Source: Bacteroidales bacterium (GTDB lineage Bacteria > Bacteroidota > Bacteroidia > Bacteroidales > UBA7960). From it: 64,000 bases of DNA. Of this stretch, positions 18,121 through 26,362 are shown piece by piece. The first letter of the stretch is position 1. The number at the start of each line of letters is the position of its first letter. A program made the position numbers and the translations under genes. The notes beneath the pieces were generated by a model, which saw nothing but the letters and a program-made list of their open reading frames with translations, had not been told where the DNA came from and did no database searches. The stretch is from NCBI GenBank assembly GCA_012521995.1, contig JAAYLH010000060.1, positions 37,590-101,589 of the forward strand. Direction: 5' to 3'.

Positions 18121-18978
18121 ATGATGGAAGAACAAAAGGAATCGGAGAGGAATTTTCTGGATGTTGACAGTGTGTTTCGCAAAAAGGGTAAAAAAATTTA
18201 CCCCTATATTCCGAAATTCATTATTCATTATCTTGAGCGGGTTGTTCATCAGGATGAAATGAATGAGGCATTGAACAGGCTTCATAATCTTGATGTCCAT
18301 GACTTCCTGAAGGAAATCCTCCTGAATGAGTTTAAGGTCAACATTCATACCCAAAATTTTGATTACTTGCCTGCTGAAGGCTCATATATTGTTGCAAGCA
18401 ACCATCCTTTGGGTGGTTTGGATGGCATTGCTTTGATGCACGTTGTAGGAAAGAAAAGAAAGGACTTTAAGTTTTTGGCCAACGATATCCTGATGGAATT
18501 GCCCAATGTTAAAGAATTATTTGTGCCCATCAACAAACATGGCCGCAATACTTATGAAGCTGTGCGAATGCTTGACAAGTTGTTCAGCTCAGGGGAAGCC
18601 GTGCTCATCTTCCCTGCCGGGTTGGTGTCGCGAAAGCAAAAACATGGCATTTACGACTTGCAATGGAAAAAAACGTTTATTTCCAAAGCGATTAAGTACC
18701 GGCGCGACATCATTCCTGTGCATATTGACGGGCAGAACTCTCGGTTTTTTTATAACCTTGCAAATTGGCGTAAGCGGTTGAAAATCAAAGCAAATATAGA
18801 GATGCTCTATCTGCCCGATGAAATGTTCAAGCAAAAAAACAAAAATATTACGATTACCTTTGGGGAACCTGTTTCATATACTACCTTTACCAATGCATTA
18901 ACACACCAGCAGTGGGCCGATCAGATGAAGGAGCATGTTTACGGTTTGCCAAAAGGCCAGTTGAAATTTCAGGTTTAG
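18121..18978 (+). CDS. GlsA/OlsA-like lysolipid O-acyltransferase
   Basis: 285 residues from the ATG at 18121. The open frame extends 55 codons upstream, but that part crosses the putative promoter. A PlsC-type acyltransferase motif is at SNHPLGGLD (His95, Asp101). Here the spacing is His-X5-Asp, the form seen in haemolysin-like acyltransferases, and it is followed by FPAGLVSR. It is next to a GNAT-type N-acyltransferase. In Bacteroides such a pair, GlsA and GlsB, makes acylated glycine lipids: GlsB makes the N-acyl amino acid and GlsA adds the second fatty acid. The assignment is by family and pairing. Confidence 0.75.
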   Translation: MMEEQKESERNFLDVDSVFRKKGKKIYPYIPKFIIHYLERVVHQDEMNEALNRLHNLDVHDFLKEILLNEFKVNIHTQNFDYLPAEGSYIVASNHPLGGLDGIALMHVVGKKRKDFKFLANDILMELPNVKELFVPINKHGRNTYEAVRMLDKLFSSGEAVLIFPAGLVSRKQKHGIYDLQWKKTFISKAIKYRRDIIPVHIDGQNSRFFYNLANWRKRLKIKANIEMLYLPDEMFKQKNKNITITFGEPVSYTTFTNALTHQQWADQMKEHVYGLPKGQLKFQV

Positions 18979-19001
18979 AGGTTTTAAATTAAACCAGTAA
19001 G

Positions 19002-19952
19002 ATGAAGGAGATGAATGAGGAGCTGATCCCCCCCGTAGGTAGGGGTCTGATAATGGGAGAGTTAACAAGGGAGCGTTTCCTGAGGAAAACCAACAACGCT
19101 TCCAATGAGATCTATGTAATTAATGCCCACAATGCGCCCAATGTCATGCGCGAGATCGGGCGTCTGCGCGAACTGTCCTTTAGAAATGCTGGTGGAGGGA
19201 CGGGGAAACCCCTCGATATCGACCACTATGATACTGGGACGCTTCCCTATGAGCAATTGATCGTCTGGGACCCCGATAAAAAGGAAATTGTCGGTGGCTA
19301 TCGTTATATTTTGTGTAAGAACGCTCCCATCGACAGCCTGGGCGTGCCTGATTTGGCTACCTCTGGATTATTCAGGTTTTCTCAAAAATTCCTTGCCGAT
19401 TATCTGCCCTATACCGTTGAATTGGGCCGGTCCTTTGTGCAGCCTGCCTATCAGCCCTCAAGGGAGAACCGCAAAAGCATTTTCTCACTCGATAACCTTT
19501 GGGATGGATTGGGTACCTTGGTAATCGATTTTCCCGAAGTAAAATATTACTTTGGAAAGGTTACCATGTATACCCATTTTAACTTGTATGCCCGCGACCT
19601 GATCCTCTATTTCCTTGGGCGTTACTTCCCTGATCCCGAAAAGCTTGTTTACCCCATTGAGCCCCTGGAAATGGTTACCCCCCTTGAGAAATTGAAGAAG
19701 GTCTTCACCGGCAAGAACCTTGAAGAAAACTTCAGATTGTTGTCAAAGGAGGTTCGAAAACAAAAGGAAAACATTCCGCCTCTGATCAATGCCTACTCAG
19801 CCCTTAGTTCTACAATGAAAACCTTTGGTACTGCCATCAACCACCACTTTGGAGGAGTAGAGGAAACGGGCATTCTGATCACTGTTGCTGACATTCATGA
19901 AGCCAAGAAAGACCGGTACATGAAGAGTTACCTGGATATTAAAGAAGAATAA
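19002..19952 (+). CDS. GlsB/OlsB-like N-acyltransferase (GNAT fold)
   Basis: 316 residues. The N-terminal half matches the ornithine-lipid/glycine-lipid N-acyltransferase family, often labelled haemolysin: LRELSFRNAGGGTGKPLDIDHYD, split here as LRELSFRNAGGGTG and KPLDIDHYD. It continues YEQLIVWDPDKKEIVGGYR and VELGRSFVQPAYQP. The expected reaction joins a 3-hydroxy fatty acid from acyl-ACP to the amino group of an amino acid (glycine or serine in Bacteroides and relatives). It lies 23 bases after the glsA-like gene and 39 before engB. An ATG three codons in (19011) is preceded by AAGGAG and is an alternative start. The amino-acid substrate cannot be read from sequence. Confidence 0.78.
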   Translation: MKEMNEELIPPVGRGLIMGELTRERFLRKTNNASNEIYVINAHNAPNVMREIGRLRELSFRNAGGGTGKPLDIDHYDTGTLPYEQLIVWDPDKKEIVGGYRYILCKNAPIDSLGVPDLATSGLFRFSQKFLADYLPYTVELGRSFVQPAYQPSRENRKSIFSLDNLWDGLGTLVIDFPEVKYYFGKVTMYTHFNLYARDLILYFLGRYFPDPEKLVYPIEPLEMVTPLEKLKKVFTGKNLEENFRLLSKEVRKQKENIPPLINAYSALSSTMKTFGTAINHHFGGVEETGILITVADIHEAKKDRYMKSYLDIKEE

Positions 19953-19991
19953 GGATTCTCCCTGGATGTTACCCTAAAAGGAAGGCCAGAT

Positions 19992-20606
19992 ATGGTGATT
20001 CGCTCGGCTGAATTCATAAAAAGTTCACCCTCGCTCAATGAGTGCCCCGAAAGCACGCTGCCCGAATATGCATTTATTGGACGCTCCAATGTGGGAAAGT
20101 CCTCACTCATCAATACAATTACGGGATTCTCAAAACTGGCTAAAATCTCTTCAAGTCCCGGAAAAACTCAGCTGATCAACCATTTCCTGATCAATGAGGC
20201 CTGGTATCTTACCGACCTCCCTGGCTTTGGCTTTGCTAAAGTTCCTGTCCGAATCAAACGCAAGTGGGATTTAATGATTCGCAACTATCTGCTGAAACGC
20301 CCAAACCTGGTTTGTTCATTCCTGTTGATTGATATAAGACATGAAGCCCTGAAAAATGACCTTGAGTTCATGGCCTGGATGGGCGGCCGCAGAATCCCGT
20401 TTTACCTGATCTTTACCAAAGCCGACAAACTGACCCACAACCAACGGCAATCTGCCATCGCAGCCTATATGAAGGTCCTGGGCGAGCAGTGGGAACCCCT
20501 GCCTCCTTTTTTGGTTACCAGCAGCGATACTGGTATGGGAAGGGAAGAACTTCTTGCCCTGATCGAAACTTTTAACAACGGCTTTCAAGCCGAAGGCCTG
20601 GGTTGA
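19992..20606 (+). CDS. engB: Ribosome biogenesis GTP-binding protein EngB/YsxC
   Basis: 204 residues, standard EngB length. It is a small GTPase needed for assembly of the large ribosomal subunit. G1 is GRSNVGKSS (30-38), G3 is DLPGFG and G4 is TKADK. GAAGG precedes the ATG at 19992. The stop codon (20604-20606) is directly followed by the stop of gldB on the other strand, so the two genes meet with no intergenic DNA. Confidence 0.96.
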   Translation: MVIRSAEFIKSSPSLNECPESTLPEYAFIGRSNVGKSSLINTITGFSKLAKISSSPGKTQLINHFLINEAWYLTDLPGFGFAKVPVRIKRKWDLMIRNYLLKRPNLVCSFLLIDIRHEALKNDLEFMAWMGGRRIPFYLIFTKADKLTHNQRQSAIAAYMKVLGEQWEPLPPFLVTSSDTGMGREELLALIETFNNGFQAEGLG

Positions 20607-21626
20607 TTATGGCCTGAACCCTGATTGATTCAATATCTTCTGTGCGTCATTTTCCTTGAACAGCCCGGCAAGTCCCTTGACTTGATTCCTTTCCATATAT
20701 TTCCTTACAATCTGCCAGCCGATATAGGCTGCCGTCCGCGGTGGGGCATTCCTCGAAAAAGGTGCAGTAAATGGAGCATCGCCCAGGAACTTAATGATGA
20801 TCTGGCGGTCACTTGAATACAGCATTTCATTTTCCAGAAAATACGACCATGCCCTGCCCATATTTGCCTCCAACCATTTCAACTGACCCTGGTCATAAGT
20901 CATCTTTAGGGTGTCGGGATGCTGGGGAAGCATACAATCCAAAAAATACAGAATCTTTCCTTCATAGATCATATAGTCCAGAAAACGCTCAGGCATTGCG
21001 GCCATTTCCTGCAGCTTTCGTTCACCCAGCAGCTTCATCACGTCAATGCTCACAAAGGCTGGTTGCATCCCAAAAGTCTGGTAGGATGGAACCCCAACTT
21101 TCGGGTATAAGTGGTAGTCCTTCCCCAGGTACATGTCCAGTCCGATCACAATGATGTCTTCATAATCTTTCACGGGGTATTGAAAATCCAGGCCGGAAAT
21201 ATAAGTGAACACCCTTGGAATGGCTTCACCCGGAAAATGATGGTGGTAGTAACGGAATGCCTCACTCAACTCTTTTTCAAGGAAAGTAACATCAGGCCAG
21301 ACTTCTTTTGTGTCGAGATACAACTCCCTAATCTGCGGATCGCTGATATAGTCAAATAATTGTTGCCGGCCCTGTTCTGTTCTGATGTTTTCTCCCAGGA
21401 AAACATAATACCTATCAATATAGGGTTCGATTTCATCTTTCAGGGCGTAAGGGTTGAGGTTAAAAAGCACTTCCTCATAACGGCCAATAGAAACGGGCTC
21501 AATTTTTATTCCGGAAATATCTGCTTGGTAATGAGGTCTTTTTTCGGTGCCCCCGCAGGAAATCATTACGGCAGAAAAGAAAAACAACAGTAGGAAAAGG
21601 GTTTGATGGTTCGGTCGTATCTTCAT
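20607..21626 (-). CDS. gldB: Gliding motility lipoprotein GldB
   Basis: 339 residues from the ATG at 21626 (MKIRPNHQT). An in-frame Met ten codons earlier adds nothing family-like. The lipoprotein signal ends VMISCGG. The sequence matches the GldB family of Bacteroidota: EVLFNLNPYALKDEI, YDLD-like FLEKELSEAFRYYHHHFP, and FVSIDVMKLLGERKLQEM. GldB is required for gliding in Flavobacterium. In non-gliding species homologues persist and their role is unclear, so its presence does not prove motility here. Confidence 0.85.
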   Translation of the reverse strand: MKIRPNHQTLFLLLFFFSAVMISCGGTEKRPHYQADISGIKIEPVSIGRYEEVLFNLNPYALKDEIEPYIDRYYVFLGENIRTEQGRQQLFDYISDPQIRELYLDTKEVWPDVTFLEKELSEAFRYYHHHFPGEAIPRVFTYISGLDFQYPVKDYEDIIVIGLDMYLGKDYHLYPKVGVPSYQTFGMQPAFVSIDVMKLLGERKLQEMAAMPERFLDYMIYEGKILYFLDCMLPQHPDTLKMTYDQGQLKWLEANMGRAWSYFLENEMLYSSDRQIIIKFLGDAPFTAPFSRNAPPRTAAYIGWQIVRKYMERNQVKGLAGLFKENDAQKILNQSGFRP

Positions 21627-21729
21627 AAGGGTTGAAAAATTTGGGTTAAAAACCAAAACTGCCTTTATTGAAATCTAAAAAAATAAAAAATAATGGTTAA
21701 TATTGTATTTAATTATAAACGCCAAAATT

Positions 21730-22410
21730 ATGAAAAAAATATTGTTGTCGGTTCTGCTGGTCGTATTGTTGGTCCCAATGGCCTTTTCATTGGATCCCAG
21801 TGGATTTCGCTTTGGGCTAAAAGCCTCTCCTTCCGTTGTCTGGATGCGTCCCGAAACCACCAATTACACCAGCGATGGCCTGCGTGTCGGGTTCTCCTAT
21901 GGGCTTGTTGGCGATATTCGCCTGGGTGATTTTTATGATTTCTCCACAGGAATTACAATTAATATGGTTGGGGGAAAACTTGTTTATCCCTTCAAACTTT
22001 CCATTGAGGAGCAAGTGGACTTGTCACGGACCTATAAACTCAACTACCTCGAGATACCCCTGACCATTAAGATGCATACACAGGAAATTGGCTACCTGAC
22101 TTATTATGGCCGCTTTGGTTTTGGGGCTGGCGTTAATTTACGTTCTAAGGCAAGTGATAGTTATGTTTCTGCCGGTAATCAGATTACCATTGAACGCGAG
22201 GATATAAAGAGCGAGACTCGTTTGCTGCGTGGATCACTCATTGTTGGAGTGGGGGTGGAATACTCTGTGGGTGGAAGAACCGCGCTTGTGGGTGGCCTCA
22301 CCTTCAACAATGGCTTCACCAATGTCCTGAAGGGCACCAACGATGCGGTCGGCCGTAAACCCAGCGCCATAAATAATTTCCTCGAGCTAACCCTGGGAGT
22401 CATGTTCTAA
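21730..22410 (+). CDS. PorT-family outer-membrane beta-barrel protein
   Basis: 226 residues starting at MKKILLSVLL (21730), with a classical signal peptide ending near FS-LDPSG. The rest is alternating hydrophobic/polar beta strands with Gly and aromatic residues. It includes GLKASPSVVWM, the YLEIPLTIKM strand and the terminal LTLGVMF ending in Phe, as expected for BAM-inserted barrels. This fits the small PorT/OMP_b-brl_2 family, very common in Bacteroidota. True PorT (type IX secretion) cannot be told from paralogues by eye. The next gene, nadE, begins 10 bases downstream. Confidence 0.8.
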   Translation: MKKILLSVLLVVLLVPMAFSLDPSGFRFGLKASPSVVWMRPETTNYTSDGLRVGFSYGLVGDIRLGDFYDFSTGITINMVGGKLVYPFKLSIEEQVDLSRTYKLNYLEIPLTIKMHTQEIGYLTYYGRFGFGAGVNLRSKASDSYVSAGNQITIEREDIKSETRLLRGSLIVGVGVEYSVGGRTALVGGLTFNNGFTNVLKGTNDAVGRKPSAINNFLELTLGVMF

Positions 22411-22420
22411 ACCTTGCTGA

Positions 22421-24067
22421 ATGAAAATTGCCCTTGCCCAGTTGAATTTCATTGTAGGGCATTTCGAACACAATACCGCTTTAATGATCTACGCCCTCGA
22501 CAGGGCCCGCGCACAGGGCGCTGACTTGGTGGTATTCACCGAACTTTCCGTCTGCGGCTATCCTCCGCGCGATCTGCTCGAAATGGAGCATTTTATCGAC
22601 CAGTGCGAAGCCGCAATCAGAAAAATTGCCGGCCATTGCAAAGGTATTGCCGCTATTGTAGGCGCTCCTAGCCGCAACCCCAGGGCTTTCGGAAAACGAC
22701 TCCTGAACTCAGCCTTCCTGCTTGTAGAAGGCGAAATCTGCGGCACCTATCACAAAGGCCTCCTGCCTACCTATGATGTTTTTGACGAATACAGGTATTT
22801 CGAGCCCGCCTCTTCTTTCAAGTCTATCGTTTTTAAGGGCAAAAAGATCGCACTGACCATTTGCGAGGACCTCTGGAACCTCGATGTCCACGCCCTCTAT
22901 TCAATGAACCCAATGGATGTGCTGATCCGCGAAGAACCCGACCTGATAATCAATATCTCCGCCTCGCCTTTTGCCTGGAGCCACTTGGCCGACCGCCATT
23001 ACACCTTCTCCGAGAATGCCCGGAAATATAGAATCCCGCTTTTTGTTGCCAACCAGATGGGCGGCCACGATGAACTGCTATTTGACGGGCAGTCAGGGGT
23101 TTATAACCCCATGGGAGGGCTGGTAGATCAGATTGATTCCTTCACCGAAGACGTCAGGGTGTTCGATTTGGATGAAGTAATACAAAGCCGGGAACAACCC
23201 GGGGAGATTAAGCTTAGCGAAACCGAAAAAAACGAGGTGATTTTTAAGGCTCTGGTGTTCGGTATCCGCGAGTATTTTGGGAAATTGGGTCTGAAAAAAG
23301 CAATCCTGGGCCTTTCAGGAGGACTCGACAGCGCTCTTACCCTTGTCTTGGCAGCAGAAGCCTTGGGACCGGGAAACTGCAAGGCAGTCTTGCTCCCCGG
23401 CCCATACAGCACCGACCACTCCATCTCCGATGCGGTGCAATTGGCTCAAAATCTGGAAGTACCCCACGAAATCATCTCCATCAACGAAACTGTTGACGCC
23501 TTGAACCACGCCCTCGAACCCCATTTCAGGGGAACCAAACCAGGAGTGGCTGAAGAAAACCTGCAGGCCAGGGCAAGGGCAGTTATCCTGATGGGACTGG
23601 CCAATAAATTTGGGTATGTGCTGCTCAATACCTCAAACAAGAGCGAAGCCGCTGTGGGATATGGCACCCTCTACGGCGATATGTGCGGGGGACTGGCAGT
23701 CATCGGTGATATCTACAAAACCGAGGCCTACAGCCTGTCGCGCCACATCAATCGACACCTGGAGATCATTCCTGCCAACATTATCAATAAACCGCCTTCG
23801 GCAGAATTGAAACCTGGCCAGCGCGATACCGATTCTCTGCCGCCCTACGAGATCCTCGACGATATCCTCTTCAGGTATATTGAAAGGAAAATGTCAGCAG
23901 AAAAAATCATTGCAGCTGGTCATCCCGCAGAGCTGGTGCGGAGCGTCCTGCAAATGGTCAACGCCAATGAATACAAGCGCCATCAAACCCCACCCATCCT
24001 TAGGGTGTCAAAAAAAGCCTTCGGCTCAGGCCGCAAGATGCCTTTAGTGGCACGCTTCCCCGGTTAA
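22421..24067 (+). CDS. nadE: Glutamine-dependent NAD+ synthetase
   Basis: 548 residues, two domains. The N-terminal nitrilase-type glutaminase (about 1-250) has its catalytic triad visible as E41 (VVFTELSVCGYPPRD), K112 (TYHKGLLPTYD) and C148 (TICEDLW). The C-terminal synthetase carries the PP-loop SGGLDS at 299-304. Ammonia from Gln is used to amidate deamido-NAD in the last step of NAD synthesis. The length fits the bacterial two-domain form (about 540-580). It probably shares a transcript with the upstream barrel gene by proximity only. Confidence 0.97.
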   Translation: MKIALAQLNFIVGHFEHNTALMIYALDRARAQGADLVVFTELSVCGYPPRDLLEMEHFIDQCEAAIRKIAGHCKGIAAIVGAPSRNPRAFGKRLLNSAFLLVEGEICGTYHKGLLPTYDVFDEYRYFEPASSFKSIVFKGKKIALTICEDLWNLDVHALYSMNPMDVLIREEPDLIINISASPFAWSHLADRHYTFSENARKYRIPLFVANQMGGHDELLFDGQSGVYNPMGGLVDQIDSFTEDVRVFDLDEVIQSREQPGEIKLSETEKNEVIFKALVFGIREYFGKLGLKKAILGLSGGLDSALTLVLAAEALGPGNCKAVLLPGPYSTDHSISDAVQLAQNLEVPHEIISINETVDALNHALEPHFRGTKPGVAEENLQARARAVILMGLANKFGYVLLNTSNKSEAAVGYGTLYGDMCGGLAVIGDIYKTEAYSLSRHINRHLEIIPANIINKPPSAELKPGQRDTDSLPPYEILDDILFRYIERKMSAEKIIAAGHPAELVRSVLQMVNANEYKRHQTPPILRVSKKAFGSGRKMPLVARFPG

Positions 24068-24114
24068 CCCACTGCCCTTTACCTGATCATTCAAAAAAAC
24101 CATTTGAATTTCTC

Positions 24115-24151
24115 AAAAAAAGGAAGCTAACCCTGTGGGTTGCTTCCTTTT
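24115..24151. terminator. Bidirectional terminator between nadE and the phosphoesterase gene
   Basis: AAAAGGAAGC...GCTTCCTTTT with an inner AACC/GGTT extension and a small loop. A tract of seven A/T bases is on the left, so termination on the minus strand should be strong. The right arm ends in TTTT for the plus strand. It lies between two convergent stops. Confidence 0.8.
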
Positions 24152-24186
24152 GTTAATGAAGAATTTCTTGTGTTTTCCTCGCGAAC

Positions 24187-25803
24187 CTATCTGAACTGAT
24201 ATCCTCCTTCTTTCATTTGTGAAAAGGCCTGTGCGCCAAGGTCCTTTGCAATGGCACGGCCATCAAGGGTGGGATGAACCGTCCCTTTCGCTGCCAGGTA
24301 TTCTTCAACGGCCTCGTGCATGGTATATTCCTGGATGCTGACCTCCCTGGCATGCTGCATCCTGCACATGGTGGAAAGAGGCTCACCGGTTCTGTTACAG
24401 GAGGCCATCGTGTACATTTTTTCCAGGTCAAGGGCTTCGCCCTGTATGGTGATGTTTTCAATGCGGCTTCCCTGCTCCTTTGAACTGTCAAATTCTACGG
24501 TCATGCCTGAAAACCTTACCAGCCAGCCACCGAAGCGCTCCTGGTAGTTGGCGGCAAAAACATTGTTGATTTCCTTCTCCAGCCAGTTTTTTATTTGCTG
24601 CCCGCTGACTTTTCCAATCTTAATGTTTTCATCCACAGGCAGCATCCTCCACAGGTCAGCCTTGGTGACAGGCGTTTTGCCGCTTGCATCTGGAACAATA
24701 GGCACACCAAAGCGAAAACCGTTTGAAGTGGCAAAATCTACTCCTGTTTTCCAGCGTATCGCATCGGTAATCAGGTTGTCCATTGGATTCTCAACAACCA
24801 GGTAACGGTATAGTGGGGCGGTGGTATAGCCCAACACGCTTTGCATCTCCTCTTTGTAAGGGGAAATGGCATCGTCGATAAGCTGCTGTACCACGGGATC
24901 TGCCTTATATTTCTCAGGCGAAACCTCTATCAGCTCATAGCTGTAATCCACAACTTCTCCATTGCTGACTTTCAGGTCCAGTTTTCCCACAAAAGAACTA
25001 AACGCTCCGGGTTCTACAACCTTAGCATACTTCCCGTGAATGGGCTCCCTGATCCTTTCATGCGTATCATTGCCTAAAATAAAATCGACGCCTTCCACGG
25101 CGGGGTTATTGGCCAGCGTCACCTGCTTCGAGATCCCCATATGGGCCATCAGGATTAAAAAATCAACTTCCTCATTGGTGCGTAAATGGCTGACCAGCTC
25201 ATTCAGGTTTTCTTCCACAGGGGTAAAGTGCATCCCTTCACTGTAGGATGGGTTCTGCCGGATGGGTATTTCCGGGTCGTTGTAGGCGATAAACCCTATT
25301 TTAACCCCCTTCTTCTCGGTTACCCAATAGGGCGGAAATAAAGGCTCTCCGCTTGCTTCGTCATACATGTTCGCCACAATGACATTCGTTTGGTAGTCGT
25401 TCATGAGGTTCATCATCACATCTTTACCATACACTACCTCCCAGTTTCCCGGGATAAGCAAATCGTAATCCATGGCCCGGACTATTGGGGGGAAGATACT
25501 CCCCAATGAACGCACACTTTCACCACTACCCTGGTAAAGGTCGCCGCCGTCAACCAAAATGGTGGCATCCTGATTCTGACTTCTTATGCCGTCGACCAGC
25601 GTTTTGATATGCGCCAACCCCCCTGCTTCCCTGAAAACAATACTGCCGTTCTCAACAAAGAGCTCGTTGTGCGGATTAAGATATGCATGGATATCAGCGG
25701 TTTGTAATATGGTTATGGTTTCTTCCTTCATCTTTCCTGGTTTATTCTGACAGGCGCTTAAGGTCAACAATGCAAAACCTGCCAAAATGAGAATTTTTTT
25801 CAT
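24187..25803 (-). CDS. UshA/SoxB-like metallophosphoesterase lipoprotein
   Basis: 538 residues with a lipoprotein signal (LLTLSAC, Cys18). The N-terminal metallophosphoesterase domain shows D37 and H39 (TADIHA), D88 (GGDLYQGSG), N120 (GNWEVVYG) and H221 (MAHMG). A 5'-nucleotidase C-terminal domain follows. Two points are unusual. The family GNHEFD motif reads GNWEVV, so the His and Asp of the catalytic dyad of UshA are Trp and Val. The usual GHxH or GHxQ motif reads GNDTH. A Trp at that place is reminiscent of SoxB thiosulfohydrolases. Substrate is uncertain: nucleotides, other phosphates or a thio-ester-like substrate are all possible. Confidence 0.8.
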   Translation of the reverse strand: MKKILILAGFALLTLSACQNKPGKMKEETITILQTADIHAYLNPHNELFVENGSIVFREAGGLAHIKTLVDGIRSQNQDATILVDGGDLYQGSGESVRSLGSIFPPIVRAMDYDLLIPGNWEVVYGKDVMMNLMNDYQTNVIVANMYDEASGEPLFPPYWVTEKKGVKIGFIAYNDPEIPIRQNPSYSEGMHFTPVEENLNELVSHLRTNEEVDFLILMAHMGISKQVTLANNPAVEGVDFILGNDTHERIREPIHGKYAKVVEPGAFSSFVGKLDLKVSNGEVVDYSYELIEVSPEKYKADPVVQQLIDDAISPYKEEMQSVLGYTTAPLYRYLVVENPMDNLITDAIRWKTGVDFATSNGFRFGVPIVPDASGKTPVTKADLWRMLPVDENIKIGKVSGQQIKNWLEKEINNVFAANYQERFGGWLVRFSGMTVEFDSSKEQGSRIENITIQGEALDLEKMYTMASCNRTGEPLSTMCRMQHAREVSIQEYTMHEAVEEYLAAKGTVHPTLDGRAIAKDLGAQAFSQMKEGGYQFR

Positions 25804-26362
25804 CCTTCTGTTTATTTTTGGTCATTATTTTTTTGGTGTCTTTTTGAAGCCCGAAAATTGATTTCTTCAATGAGAACACACAGACCAAACAAGAGGAAGA
25901 TATAAAAGGTTTAAATGTTTAACATTTTTTTAAACCATTTTATCTCTTTTGCCAAAGCACAGACTGATAAGACAGGCATTTTTTTAACTTAAAGAGAAGA
26001 AATAATACAATAAAGCACCTCCATGAGGTTAAAATAAGAAAAAAAAACCACAAACATCCTCCGGAGCAACCTCAGATGTCAGGATTTTTTTTAGGACAAC
26101 AACAAACATTCTTTTATAGTGATAATCACTTCCAATATAGACTGTTAACCCTCCACCTTTTGATTTAATAATTTCTGAGTCAGTGATATATACATTGAAA
26201 GAAATTGAATATTTACCCTAAATAGAAGTTGGAGGATGTCTATGACTTTAACAATCCGGATATTATTTATTTACATTTTCAGGCAATCAAGAAGGAATCC
26301 CTAAGCAAGGGATATTTGCCCGTGAAGCTCTGGGATAAGATGTGAGCTAAGCAGGATTCATC
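25804..26362. other. Intergenic stretch, no gene seen
   Basis: About 560 A+T-rich bases between two minus-strand genes. No open frame of convincing composition, tRNA or known motif was recognised. There is a small inverted repeat ACCTC-CAT-GAGGT at 26017-26029 next to an A-rich run, and several T tracts. It presumably contains the promoter of the phosphoesterase gene and the 3' end of the oxidoreductase transcript, but I could not place either. Confidence 0.6.

Noticed and set aside
20607..22410. Type IX secretion or gliding gene cluster
   Set aside because: GldB and a PorT-family barrel are near each other, but no other por or gld genes are present and the PorT family is very broad.
24187..25803. 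True SoxB of a thiosulfate oxidation system
   Set aside because: No soxA, soxX, soxY or soxZ genes nearby, and it is a lipoprotein; only likeness at one motif.
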